DNA of 9,110 nucleotides from Rhodoferax sp. (GTDB lineage: Bacteria > Pseudomonadota > Gammaproteobacteria > Burkholderiales > Burkholderiaceae_C). This document shows, one piece after another, positions 1-7,002 of this stretch. The stretch is taken from NCBI GenBank assembly GCA_029946045.1, contig JAQSDS010000013.1:1-9110 (forward strand), written 5' to 3'. Made by a program: the position numbers and the translations under genes. Position 1 is the stretch's first letter, and each line of letters opens with the position of its first letter. The notes beneath the pieces were generated by a model. The model searched no databases and was not told the DNA's origin. It saw only the letters and a program-made list of their open reading frames with translations.

Positions 1-611
1 CGCTGGAACTGCTGTCCCTCAAACCCGATCCCAAGCTGTTGCTGCGGCTTGAGCGCGACATCGACGAGATGAATCAGTTGATCGGACAGCTGCTCGACAT
101 TGCCCGCGGCCTCAAGCGCGAGGCCGCACAAGACCTTGAGCTGTGCGTCTGGCTCAGGGCGCGCGCCGAGGTGCAGCAGGCAGCGGCCGACGCCGCCCAC
201 GCCAAGGTCACGGTGCAATGCGCGGATGCGCTGCGTGTGTACGCGCCACCGGGCATGCTCACACGCGTCATCGACAATTTGCTGGGCAACGCGCTGCGTT
301 ATGCGCCCGGCCCGATTGCGCTGGTGGCACAGCTTGTGCAGCCCACGGCGCCTGGCGGGCCAGCCAGCGTGCGTGTGGGTGTACTCGACCGGGGGCCGGG
401 CATTCCATCAGATCAAATTGAAGCCGTCTTTCGGCCATTTCACCGCCTTGAAGGATCGCGCAATCCCGCCACCGGCGGCTTTGGCCTGGGACTGGCGATC
501 GTGCAGCAACTCGCCCACGCCAACGGCTGGGTGGTCAGGCTTGAAGGGCGCGAAGGCGGCGGACTCGCCGCCTGGGTTGAGTTGCCTTTGGCAACAAGCT
601 GCCTTAGTTGA
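1..611 (+). CDS. Sensor histidine kinase, C-terminal catalytic part (5' end cut by window)
   Basis: The reading frame is open from the left edge (first full codon at base 3), so the start, sensor region and phospho-accepting histidine lie outside. What remains is the end of the dimerisation helix (DIDEMNQLIGQLLDIARG, about 57-110) and a full HATPase_c domain. The domain shows an N box (IDNLLGNALRYAP, about 270-308), a G1 box (DRGPGIP, 387-407), an F box (FRPFHR, 429-446) and a G2 box (GGFGLGLAI, 474-500). By family knowledge this domain binds ATP and phosphorylates a histidine in the same protein, which then passes the phosphate to a response regulator. The regulator gene is probably upstream, outside the window. 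The helix and box spacing suit an EnvZ/RstB-type membrane kinase. The signal sensed cannot be told. The frame ends at TGA 609-611, and no good terminator follows. Confidence 0.93.
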   Translation, partial: LELLSLKPDPKLLLRLERDIDEMNQLIGQLLDIARGLKREAAQDLELCVWLRARAEVQQAAADAAHAKVTVQCADALRVYAPPGMLTRVIDNLLGNALRYAPGPIALVAQLVQPTAPGGPASVRVGVLDRGPGIPSDQIEAVFRPFHRLEGSRNPATGGFGLGLAIVQQLAHANGWVVRLEGREGGGLAAWVELPLATSCLS

Positions 612-685
612 GGTTCAACTGGTCTTTGGTCTTGTGCTGAATCTGCTCCTGTTTTTTCAATTGATCCCGTGTTTTCAGCTGGGCC

Positions 686-968
686 TCACTCGCGCATGAG
701 TAGCCACATCTGCAGGCGCAGGCCACCCAAAGCGCCAAGCACAATGCCCGCGACCGCGATCATGCTGGTCACGATGAGGGTCGACAGGCCCTGGCCCACG
801 GTGCAGCCGCCGGCTGTACCCAGGTAGACCGGCACCAACGTTTCCGGGTGCGCAGCTGCTGCCCATGTTGTAACTGTCGCTGATGGCACCCATGGTGCAG
901 AAGTTGCCGCGCTGGACAACGGCGCCAAAGCCGATGGACACGGCAAATGCAGCCCACAACACCTGGTT
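686..968 (-). pseudogene. Remnant of a YeeE/YedE-family (sulfur-compound) transporter, internally deleted and frameshifted
   Basis: Two pieces of one membrane-protein family lie in two different minus-strand frames. The first piece (about 968-857) reads NQVLWAAFAVSIGFGAVVQRG and then NFCTMGAISDSYNMG, the N-terminal half-motif of YeeE/YedE proteins. The second piece (about 835-686) reads AGGCTVGQGLS and then a hydrophobic helix ending LRLQMWLLMRE and TGA, the usual C-terminal half. The family, which includes the thiosulfate importer TsuA, is normally about 350-400 residues with many membrane helices. Here barely 95 codons remain, so most of the middle is gone, and a frame change falls between about 857 and 835. 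Neither frame makes a working transporter. It lies downstream of the two small minus-strand genes and may once have been in their operon. The family call is firm for both motifs; the ancestral substrate is not known. This is the main content of the 480-base stretch 612-1091, which holds no intact gene. Confidence 0.75.
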
Positions 969-1050
969 TAGAAGGATTAAAAAGGCATGAAGGGCCGTGG
1001 CATCAAGGCATGAGAATGAAACAATATCTTCATCACAGTCATTCCCATAA

Positions 1051-1074
1051 CACCACGAGGGGTTGCCCGTGGTG
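1051..1074. other. GC-rich inverted repeat downstream of the small membrane-protein gene
   Basis: CACCACG at 1051-1057 pairs with CGTGGTG at 1068-1074, a perfect 7-bp stem with a 10-base loop. It begins 18 bases past the stop of the minus-strand gene at 1092-1277. In minus-strand RNA the stem is followed by TTATGGG rather than a T run, so it is at best a weak or non-classical terminator. It also sits close to the broken transporter gene. Confidence 0.35.
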
Positions 1075-1091
1075 GTGCCCAAGCTTTCGGA

Positions 1092-1277
1092 TCAGTGCTG
1101 GGCGCTGTTGAACATGGCCCAGCTAGCCATCCAGATAAAGGTGGCGCCTACCACCACGGTCACCGCGCCGGTGACGACTGCCGTTGGGTCGTGGGCAATG
1201 AACCAAAAGTTGCCCAGCCCGACCAGCAGCATCAGCAAGCCGATCACAAAGTTCACCAGGCTGAAAAGCGCTTTCAT
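1092..1277 (-). CDS. Small two-helix membrane protein of unknown function
   Basis: This gene encodes 61 residues and starts with ATG at 1277-1275. Two hydrophobic stretches, about residues 5-27 (LVNFVIGLLMLLVGLGNFWF) and 33-56 (AVVTGAVTVVVGATFIWMASW), are joined by a short polar turn containing HDPT. It should therefore be an inner-membrane hairpin with both ends on the same side. There is a weak ribosome site (GGGG, 7 bases before the ATG). It starts 24 bases after the stop of the other small gene, so the two are probably cotranscribed. I do not recognise the family. The coherent hydrophobic pattern, its fit with the operon and the absence of a better frame on the other strand support it as real. 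Confidence 0.6.
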   Translation of the reverse strand: MKALFSLVNFVIGLLMLLVGLGNFWFIAHDPTAVVTGAVTVVVGATFIWMASWAMFNSAQH

Positions 1278-1301
1278 CAGAGTGCCCCGAACCCGGCCAG
1301 C

Positions 1302-1487
1302 TCAGAAGCTGGGGGCGGTGGTCGACCTGGCTGCTGCGGCCGCTTGCTGCACCTTGTGTTTGATCACACCGCTGAACCATTGCGCGGTCTTGGTGTAGCC
1401 AGCGGCAAGAATTTCACCCAGCGCGTCAGAACGCATTTTTTGTGCTTCACGAATGCGGGCTTCGATGTCGGTGTAACTGTATTCCAT
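1302..1487 (-). CDS. Small hypothetical protein, first gene of the operon divergent from lysR
   Basis: This gene encodes 61 residues and starts with ATG at 1487-1485, preceded by AAGGA about 9 bases upstream, a good ribosome site. The N-terminal part (MEYSYTDIEARIREAQKMRS) is charged and predicted helical. The middle (ALGEILAAGYTKTAQWFSGV) is amphipathic, and the tail is rich in Ala, Gln and Ser. No signal peptide or membrane span is evident. I cannot name the family; it resembles the short 'IEARI.EA..MRS.A.GE' proteins I recall from betaproteobacteria, but that is memory, not a search. It is the first gene after the divergent promoter region shared with the LysR regulator, so LysR control is plausible but inferred from position only. 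Confidence 0.6.
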   Translation of the reverse strand: MEYSYTDIEARIREAQKMRSDALGEILAAGYTKTAQWFSGVIKHKVQQAAAAARSTTAPSF

Positions 1488-1537
1488 GATGTTGGATCCT
1501 TTTGCTGAATAAATGCCCCTCTTGAGGACACGGTGCT

Positions 1538-1566
1538 ACGATAGCTTCTATGCTGCAATGCAGCAA
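1538..1566 (-). promoter_or_regulatory. Candidate sigma-70 promoter for the small-gene operon
   Basis: Read on the minus strand, TTGCTG (1566-1561) and TATCGT (1543-1538) are separated by 17 bases. They match the -35 and -10 consensus at 3 of 6 and 4 of 6 positions. A start near 1531 would leave a leader of about 44 bases before the ATG at 1487. The match is modest. The position in the divergent gap and the overlap with the palindrome at 1551-1565 add some weight. Confidence 0.3.
1551..1565. promoter_or_regulatory. Perfect 15-base palindrome, candidate operator in the divergent gap
   Basis: TGCTGCAATGCAGCA has two perfect 7-base arms around one central base. It lies between the divergent small-gene operon (start 1487) and the LysR gene (start 1606), and overlaps the proposed -35 region on the minus strand. 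LysR regulators usually bind imperfect dyads beside their own divergent promoter. This dyad does not have exact T-N11-A spacing, so LysR as its ligand is only a guess. Confidence 0.4.
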
Positions 1567-1605
1567 ATGATCAATTCTCATGCAACACATAACAAAAGCT
1601 CAGCC

Positions 1606-2568
1606 ATGGTCTACCGCTTGCCACCTCTGAACGCGCTGCGCGCTTTTGAGGCTGCGGCGCGTCACCTCAGCTTTAAAAAAGCCGCGCTCGAGCTGTCGGT
1701 GACGCCGACCGCAGTGAGCCACCAGATCAAGCTGCTGGAAGAGTCGCTGGACTTGCCCCTGTTTGAGCGGCTGACGCGTGCACTGGCACTCACGCCCCAG
1801 GGCGTGGCCATGCTGCCCAAGGTGCGCGAGGGGCTTGAATGTTTTGCCGCTGCCGTGGAAAGTGCCCATGCGCATGCTGACGAGGGTCGCCTGATCGTGG
1901 TGGTTCCCCCTTCTTTTGCCACCCGCTGGCTGGTGCCACGCTTGCGCCGCTTTGCCGTGGCCCAACCGTCACTGAGCCTGCACCTGATCCGCTCTTTGAG
2001 CACCATCGACGGCAATCCGGCCGCAGGTGCCGCCGTAGCAGAACCGGCAGACTTGCGTCAGGAGGATTCGCTGGTGGCGATCCGCTTTGGCAGCGGCGCC
2101 TATCTGGGCTACCAGGTGGACCGCATGTTTGGCTCGGACTACATCGCCGTGTGCAGTCCAAGCCTGCTTGCGGCCGGGCCACCGCTGCGCGTGCCGGCCG
2201 ACATGCGCCACCAGGTGCTGCTGCACGACGACGGCGCTGGTGACCGGCTCGGTCCGGGCTGGGACGAATGGTTCCGGCTGGCCGGTGTGGCGGGTGCCGA
2301 CACCCGGGCCGGGCCGCACTTTGGCGACGCCGGCATGGCCTATGTGGCGGCATTGGACGGCTTGGGTGTGGCGCTGGCCTCCAGGCCGCTGGTGGCCACG
2401 GCCATTGCGCAAGGCCGGCTGGTGGTGCCTTTCGACATTGCTGTGGGCCAGAACCATGCCTACTACCTGGTCATCGCCGAGTCCATTGCCGAGCGCCCGG
2501 CCGTGCAGGTCTTTCGCCAGTGGCTGCTGGAAGAAGCCAGGACAGAAGAGCCAGGCCGGGTCAGCTGA
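1606..2568 (+). CDS. LysR-family transcriptional regulator, GcvA-like subgroup
   Basis: This gene encodes 320 residues from ATG at 1606. The N-terminus (MVYRLPPLNALRAFEAAARH) is the hallmark opening of GcvA-like LysR proteins. It is followed by the winged helix-turn-helix: LSFKKAALELSVTPTAVSHQ at about 21-40, then LPLFERLTRALALTPQG at about 50-66. The effector-binding domain runs from about 95 to 310 (RLIVVVPPSFATRWLVPRL), the periplasmic-binding-protein-like fold of the family. The frame is open back to an ATG at 1513, but that would add 31 residues unlike any LysR N-terminus, so 1606 is chosen; no strong ribosome site precedes it. Length and motifs look intact. It is divergent from the two small genes, which makes them likely targets. 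Its effector cannot be read from sequence, and the similarity to GcvA does not mean it controls glycine cleavage, since no gcv gene is here. Confidence 0.9.
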   Translation: MVYRLPPLNALRAFEAAARHLSFKKAALELSVTPTAVSHQIKLLEESLDLPLFERLTRALALTPQGVAMLPKVREGLECFAAAVESAHAHADEGRLIVVVPPSFATRWLVPRLRRFAVAQPSLSLHLIRSLSTIDGNPAAGAAVAEPADLRQEDSLVAIRFGSGAYLGYQVDRMFGSDYIAVCSPSLLAAGPPLRVPADMRHQVLLHDDGAGDRLGPGWDEWFRLAGVAGADTRAGPHFGDAGMAYVAALDGLGVALASRPLVATAIAQGRLVVPFDIAVGQNHAYYLVIAESIAERPAVQVFRQWLLEEARTEEPGRVS

Positions 2569-2584
2569 ACTTACCGGCGTGCCG

Positions 2585-3658
2585 TCAACTCCAGCGCCAG
2601 CCACCTTGCACGCTGCTCGCAACCTGAGGCTCTTGTTCAGCATCAAGCCAAGCGGCAATTGCTCTGCCAGCCATGTCATGACCCAGCACCAAGCGCAGCT
2701 GGACACCTCCACTTAAACGGTTTGCGGGTACGGCCTGTGTTGCCACTGGCATCCGTGACTGCAGCACCTGCGCTGCAACTGATTGGCCGGTCACAAACTG
2801 GATCTCGGTTTTGGCCTGTCTGTAGGGCAGGGCATTGGTCAATCGGGCTGTGGCTACGCCTTCGGTCGCCAGACGATCTGCCGTGCGCCGCGCCAGCCTC
2901 CTGATGCCCACCCCGTTGGAAATTTCCAGGCGCACGCCGCGCAGGTCAGCAGCGGAGGCGCTTGCCTGAGCTGAAGATGCAGATGTTGCATGCGCCGCCT
3001 CAGCTGCTTGACGCACTTTATGGCTGGGTGCCTGCAACTCAAACACGTTGGGCGCAACCAACACCAGGCGCGGCTCGTCCTGATGACGTGTGTCTGCTTG
3101 CGCTACTGGGGCCACAGAGGCTTGTTTAGCCTTGGCATTGGCCAGCAGCGTCAGGTTTTGCTGCGTCTGCACATTGGAGGGGTCGAGTTCACGCGCCTTG
3201 CTCAGGGCGATATCGGCCTCGTCAAGTCGGTTGGCACGCAACAGCGCGTAACCGGCGTTGTTATGAACATGCGCCGCGCCAGGTGCCAGCGCGCTGGCGC
3301 GGGCAAAGAGCTTGAGCGCGTCCTCGGTGCGATCTGACTGCGCATAGACCACCGCCAGCCCGTTGAGTGCACCCGTATGTTCAGGCGCAAGCGCCAGAGC
3401 GCGGGCATAGTATTGGCCAGCCAGTTCCATCTGCCCGGCGCCATGCGCGTTTAGGCCTTGCGTGAAAAGGGCGTCACTTGAAGACGTTTGCGGGGTGATG
3501 GCACCGACTGTTGCCACTCTGACCGGCGCCAAGCTGGCCTGGCCACGTGCTGGCGTCAGGGCGTTGCCTGCCAGCGGGACACCCGGCTTGAGCGGGGCGC
3601 AGCCCAACAAGGTTCCAAGCAGCACCACGGACGTAAAGGCGTTCAGTTTGAATTTCAT
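2585..3658 (-). CDS. TadD-like TPR lipoprotein with C-terminal LytR_C domain
   Basis: This is the last gene of the tad operon and encodes 357 residues. The start ATG at 3658 has a strong AAGGAG 6 bases upstream. A lipoprotein signal ends in a lipobox (LLGC) with Cys20 as the lipidation site; Ala at +2 predicts outer-membrane sorting. Residues about 62-165 form three tetratricopeptide repeats (for example GLNAHGAGQMELAGQYYARA, then ALNGLAVVYAQSDRTEDALK). An Ala/Ser/Gln-rich linker follows at about 175-238. Residues about 241-328 (VRLEISNGVGIRRLARRTAD and onward) match the LytR C-terminal domain seen in cell-wall-associated proteins. TadD proteins are TPR lipoproteins needed for Tad pilus assembly, possibly by helping the secretin. 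The extra domain suggests contact with the cell wall, but this is inference. It begins 28 bases after tadC and ends 16 bases from the convergent lysR stop. Confidence 0.85.
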   Translation of the reverse strand: MKFKLNAFTSVVLLGTLLGCAPLKPGVPLAGNALTPARGQASLAPVRVATVGAITPQTSSSDALFTQGLNAHGAGQMELAGQYYARALALAPEHTGALNGLAVVYAQSDRTEDALKLFARASALAPGAAHVHNNAGYALLRANRLDEADIALSKARELDPSNVQTQQNLTLLANAKAKQASVAPVAQADTRHQDEPRLVLVAPNVFELQAPSHKVRQAAEAAHATSASSAQASASAADLRGVRLEISNGVGIRRLARRTADRLATEGVATARLTNALPYRQAKTEIQFVTGQSVAAQVLQSRMPVATQAVPANRLSGGVQLRLVLGHDMAGRAIAAWLDAEQEPQVASSVQGGWRWS

Positions 3659-3686
3659 GACAGACTCCTTGACAAATCAAGCCGGT

Positions 3687-4634
3687 TCAGCCACCAGCCA
3701 TGCTGGGCAGCAGCACGCGGTAAATGCTGATGAAGGCTGGCCCCATGAGCACCAGCAACAATGACGGGAAAATAAAGAAAATCAGCGGAAACAGCAGCTT
3801 CAACGGAATCTTGGCCGCCCGCTCCTCGGCCCGCAGATGGCGGTGCGTGCGCATGGTTTCTGCCTCGATGCGCAGCGCATCGGCCACGTTGGTGCCAAAG
3901 CGGTCAGCCTGCACCAGCATGGCCACGAACGACGCCACGTCGTCCACCCCCGTGCGCAAGGCCATGTTGCGCAGGGCCTGGTCACGCTTGACGCCCATGC
4001 GCAGCTCCAGCGCCACCAGGTTGAGCTCGTCGGCCATGGCTTCGCTGCGCAGACCAATTTCACCGGCCGCACGGTTCATGGCTGCATCCAGCCCCAGGCC
4101 GGCTTCCACGCAGACCAGCATCATGTCCAGCGCATCGGGCAGGGCGTCTTCGACTTCGCGCTGGCGGTGTTTGATGAGGTTGGCCAGCAGCAGGTTGGGC
4201 AGGTAATAACCCAAGGCTGCCAGTAGCACCAGCACCAGGATCGTGTTGGTGATCGTCATCTGCATGTCGCTCAGACCCTGATACAGCACAAACAGGCCAG
4301 GCCACAGCAACGCCAGCACAGTCTTGGTGGCAAAGTAAATGGCAGGCCACGCGGCTTCGCGCAGCCCGGCCTGCATGAAACGTACGCGCAGACTGGATTC
4401 GTCCCAGCCGACCTTGGGCGTGGAAAGCTTGGCCATCGGCCCCACTGCCTTGATCACCTTGGCCTGCCACTCGCTGCCGGCAATCATGCTTTTTTCGCCC
4501 TTGCTTTCCGGGTTGACCAGCTGGTTCAGTCGCTGTCGCAGCGCGGGATCGCGGCCGAACCAAAGCGTCACGCTCATGGCCAGCCCGGTGACCGCCAAAA
4601 AGATCAGAACCAGAATGACAATTTGCATGTTCAT
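3687..4634 (-). CDS. tadC: TadC, type II secretion F-domain inner-membrane platform protein
   Basis: This gene encodes 315 residues, with AGGAG 6 bases before ATG 4634. An N-terminal membrane helix (about 4-26) is followed by a cytosolic stretch and two more helices (about 103-122 and 129-152). A cytosolic T2SSF helical domain follows (about 160-278; EDALPDALDMMLVCVEAGLG is the typical F-domain signature). A final hydrophobic segment lies at about 279-307 (LLFPLIFFIFPSLLLVLMGP). In Tad systems TadC pairs with TadB in the inner membrane as the platform on which TadA acts to assemble Flp pilin. The length is usual for TadC and no damage is seen. The gene starts 9 bases after tadB. The distinction from TadB rests on gene order and on the typical R.M.THR.LRAEE.AAK.P.K motif near the end. 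Confidence 0.93.
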   Translation of the reverse strand: MNMQIVILVLIFLAVTGLAMSVTLWFGRDPALRQRLNQLVNPESKGEKSMIAGSEWQAKVIKAVGPMAKLSTPKVGWDESSLRVRFMQAGLREAAWPAIYFATKTVLALLWPGLFVLYQGLSDMQMTITNTILVLVLLAALGYYLPNLLLANLIKHRQREVEDALPDALDMMLVCVEAGLGLDAAMNRAAGEIGLRSEAMADELNLVALELRMGVKRDQALRNMALRTGVDDVASFVAMLVQADRFGTNVADALRIEAETMRTHRHLRAEERAAKIPLKLLFPLIFFIFPSLLLVLMGPAFISIYRVLLPSMAGG

Positions 4635-4643
4635 GATCGCTCC

Positions 4644-5618
4644 TCAGATCCGGATATCGATGATCCGCCACATGGCAAAAATGCCGATCACCATCATGAC
4701 CAGCGCGCCAATCACCAGCTGGATACCAACCGCGTCAGTGAACAGCACCGACAGGTATTTCGGGTTCAAAATCTGGACCGCACCAGCCACGCAGAAGGGC
4801 AAGCCGGTGAGAATCCACGCCGACAGCTTGCCCTCTGCCGCCAGCACCCGTACCTTGGCAAACAGCTTGAATCGCTCGCGCACCAATGCGGCCAGTTTGT
4901 CCAGCAACTCGGCCAAATTGCCACCTGTTTCGCGCTGAATCACCACGGCCATCACAAAGTAGCGCATGTCCGGGCTGGGCACACGGGTGGCCAGGTTGTT
5001 GAGGGCGCTGTCAACCGAAATGCCGTAGCTGATTTCATCGGACGTCACCTTGAACTCGCCGGCAATGGGCTCCTGGCCCTCGTTGCCCAACATGGTCAAT
5101 GCCGATGGAAACGCATGGCCTGCGCGCAGCGCCCGGGCAATCAGACCCATGGCATCGGGCAACTGGGCTTCGATTTTGTGCAGTCGTTTGCTGCGCCGCC
5201 ATACCAGGCGCAGCCAGGGCAGCAGCACCAGAACCACGATCGCCAGCAACATCGCTGGCCAGGGCCAGCGCAATACCAAGCCTGCCACTACACCCACCAG
5301 AACCAGTATGCTGGACGCAGCCAACAGGTGCGACACCGTGCTGCTGCTTCCGGCTTGCAGCAACAGCCGGTCCAGGTGGTGGACGCGGGGTATCAGCTGC
5401 AACAGGCGCTGCAACGCGGGCGAGTGGCTCAGCACCCGTTCCCTGAACAATTTTGCCGTGCCCTCTGTTTGGCCTTCGGCAGAAATGGTTCGCAGCCGCT
5501 GCGCCAGGCGGCGCATCTCGGGACTTCGGGTGTCGTTCCAATAAACAAAGATCCCTTCGATCAGCAGCACCACCGCCACAAAACCGAGGATCAAGAGCAG
5601 TGAAAAACTGTAGTCCAT
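4644..5618 (-). CDS. tadB: TadB, type II secretion F-domain inner-membrane platform protein
   Basis: This gene encodes 324 residues from ATG 5618 (MDYSFSLLLILGFVAVVLLI). The frame is open 19 codons further upstream, but that extension lies inside the tadA coding sequence, so the start 4 bases after the tadA stop is preferred; only a weak GAG-type ribosome site lies there. An N-terminal helix (about 4-26) leads to a cytosolic loop, two helices (about 98-117 and 119-138), and the T2SSF domain (about 150-262; AQLPDAMGLIARALRAGHAF is the family signature). Two C-terminal helices follow (about 266-283 and 296-318). It is the partner of TadC in the inner-membrane platform of the Tad pilus. The close packing against tadA suggests translational coupling. 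No truncation is seen. Confidence 0.93.
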   Translation of the reverse strand: MDYSFSLLLILGFVAVVLLIEGIFVYWNDTRSPEMRRLAQRLRTISAEGQTEGTAKLFRERVLSHSPALQRLLQLIPRVHHLDRLLLQAGSSSTVSHLLAASSILVLVGVVAGLVLRWPWPAMLLAIVVLVLLPWLRLVWRRSKRLHKIEAQLPDAMGLIARALRAGHAFPSALTMLGNEGQEPIAGEFKVTSDEISYGISVDSALNNLATRVPSPDMRYFVMAVVIQRETGGNLAELLDKLAALVRERFKLFAKVRVLAAEGKLSAWILTGLPFCVAGAVQILNPKYLSVLFTDAVGIQLVIGALVMMVIGIFAMWRIIDIRI

Positions 5619-5622
5619 GATG

Positions 5623-6984
5623 TCACTCGTAAATAAGGGAAGGGTCAAAGGTTTCGTCCGGTACTTCCAGACCATAGGACTTCAGGCGATCCATGAACTT
5701 TGGCCGAACGCCAGTGGCCCTGAAGTGGCCTTTGACTGTGCCGTCGGGCGCAATGCCGGTCTGGTGGAAGCGGTAGATTTCCTGCATGGTGATGATGTCG
5801 CCTTCCATGCCGTTGATTTCCTGCAGGCTGATGATCTTGCGGCGTCCATCGTTGAGACGCGCGATCTGGATCACCGCCATGATGGCCGAGCTGATCTGCT
5901 GACGCATCGCCTCTTGCGGAATGGCGGCGCCGCCATAACCGGCCATGTTCTCCAGCCGGGTGAGCGCGTCGCGTGGCGAGTTGGCGTGCACCGTGGCCAT
6001 GGAACCCTCGTGGCCGGTGTTCATGGCCTGCATCATGTCCAGCACTTCGGCGCCGCGCACCTCGCCCACAATGATGCGGTCTGGCCGCATGCGCAGGCTG
6101 TTGCGCACCAGTGCCCGCTGGCTCACTTCGCCCTTGCCTTCGATGTTGGGCGGACGTGTTTCCAGACGAACCACATGGGGTTGCTGAAGCTGCAACTCGG
6201 CGGCATCTTCAATCGTCACGATGCGTTCGCTGTGGGGGATAGACGCAGAAAGCACGTTCAACAGCGTCGTTTTGCCGGTACCGGTACCCCCTGAGATCAG
6301 GATGTTCATCTTGGCCCGCACCATGGCTGCCAGCAGTTGCGCCAGCACAGGTGTCAGGGCATGTTTTTCCAGCAGGTCGTTCATGGTCAGCGGCACCACG
6401 GCAAAGCGGCGGATCGACAGTAGCGGGCCGTCCAGCGCCAAGGGCGGAATGATCGCGTTGACACGCGAGCCGTCAGGCAGGCGTGCGTCCACCATCGGGC
6501 TGGACTCATCCACCCGACGGCCTACGCGTGACACGATCTTGTCGATGATCTTCATCAGGTGGTCGGCGTTGGAAAAAGCGACATCGGTCTTTTGCAGCTT
6601 GCCGCTTCGCTCCACATACACCTGGTGCGGGCCGTTGACCAAGATGTCAGACACCGACGGGTCGGCCAGCAGGGGCTCCAGTGGCCCCAAGCCCATGATT
6701 TCATCCAGAATATCCTGCACCAGTTGCTTGCGACCCGGGGCAGTCAACGCCACCCCGGTCTCTTGCAGCAGCCGTTCGACCAGCAGCCCGAGCTCGTCGC
6801 GCACGCGCTCAGGTTTCATTGCGCTCATCACGTTCAGGTCGATCCGGCTCAGCAACTGGCTGTGCAAGCTGTCCTTGAGCGTGTGGTATTCGGAGTGCGA
6901 GTATGTTGCTGCAGCCGGTCCTTCGACCGATACGCTCACGGGTGATTTCAGCCGGAGCTCCTGCGCTTGTGTTTTAAGGTCCAT
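5623..6984 (-). CDS. tadA: TadA/CpaF, secretion ATPase powering Flp pilus assembly
   Basis: This gene encodes 453 residues from ATG 6984, with GTGAG 7 bases upstream; a GTG at 6996 would add 4 residues but has no ribosome site. An N-terminal helical region (about 30-110, including [20 protein letters not shown]) leads to the type II/IV secretion ATPase core. That core has Walker A GGTGTGKT (232-239), an Asp box around TIEDAAEL (257-264), Walker [10 protein letters not shown] (303-311) and a His box [13 protein letters not shown] (324-336). All catalytic motifs are intact. The family forms cytosolic hexamers that hydrolyse ATP at the base of the platform; TadA drives Flp pilin extension and, in some systems, retraction. 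The gene begins 18 bases after tadZ and ends 4 bases before tadB, in the usual order Z-A-B-C. Confidence 0.96.
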   Translation of the reverse strand: MDLKTQAQELRLKSPVSVSVEGPAAATYSHSEYHTLKDSLHSQLLSRIDLNVMSAMKPERVRDELGLLVERLLQETGVALTAPGRKQLVQDILDEIMGLGPLEPLLADPSVSDILVNGPHQVYVERSGKLQKTDVAFSNADHLMKIIDKIVSRVGRRVDESSPMVDARLPDGSRVNAIIPPLALDGPLLSIRRFAVVPLTMNDLLEKHALTPVLAQLLAAMVRAKMNILISGGTGTGKTTLLNVLSASIPHSERIVTIEDAAELQLQQPHVVRLETRPPNIEGKGEVSQRALVRNSLRMRPDRIIVGEVRGAEVLDMMQAMNTGHEGSMATVHANSPRDALTRLENMAGYGGAAIPQEAMRQQISSAIMAVIQIARLNDGRRKIISLQEINGMEGDIITMQEIYRFHQTGIAPDGTVKGHFRATGVRPKFMDRLKSYGLEVPDETFDPSLIYE

Positions 6985-7002
6985 GATGGTTCTCACTTGC
7001 TA

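Noticed and set aside
100..699. Plus-strand 199-codon frame overlapping the kinase
   Set aside because: It is out of frame with the HATPase motifs, has Arg/Pro/Cys-rich shadow composition, and contains no domain.
1513..1605. Upstream ATG that would lengthen the LysR protein by 31 residues
   Set aside because: The added residues are unlike any LysR N-terminus and would place the 15-base palindrome inside the gene. ATG 1606 opens with the typical RLPPLNALRAFEAAARH.
2569..2584. CGGC-GT-GCCG dyad as a terminator between the convergent genes
   Set aside because: A 4-bp stem with a 2-base loop and no T run cannot act as an intrinsic terminator.
1969..2712. Minus-strand frame of 247 codons opposite lysR
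   Set aside because: It runs across the lysR 3' end and into the end of the tad operon, has no recognisable motif, and conflicts with the strongly supported LysR protein.
4623..5603. Long open plus-strand frame (326 codons) opposite tadB
   Set aside because: It is His/Gln-rich with no domain logic and lies exactly opposite a clear TadB. It is a by-product of codon bias in a high-GC gene.
5619..5675. Longer TadB start at 5675
   Set aside because: It lies inside tadA and adds a polar stretch before the N-terminal membrane helix. ATG 5618 fits the operon spacing.
5617..6294. Plus-strand frame of 225 codons opposite tadA
   Set aside because: TadA on the other strand has all ATPase motifs. The opposite frame has shadow-type composition.
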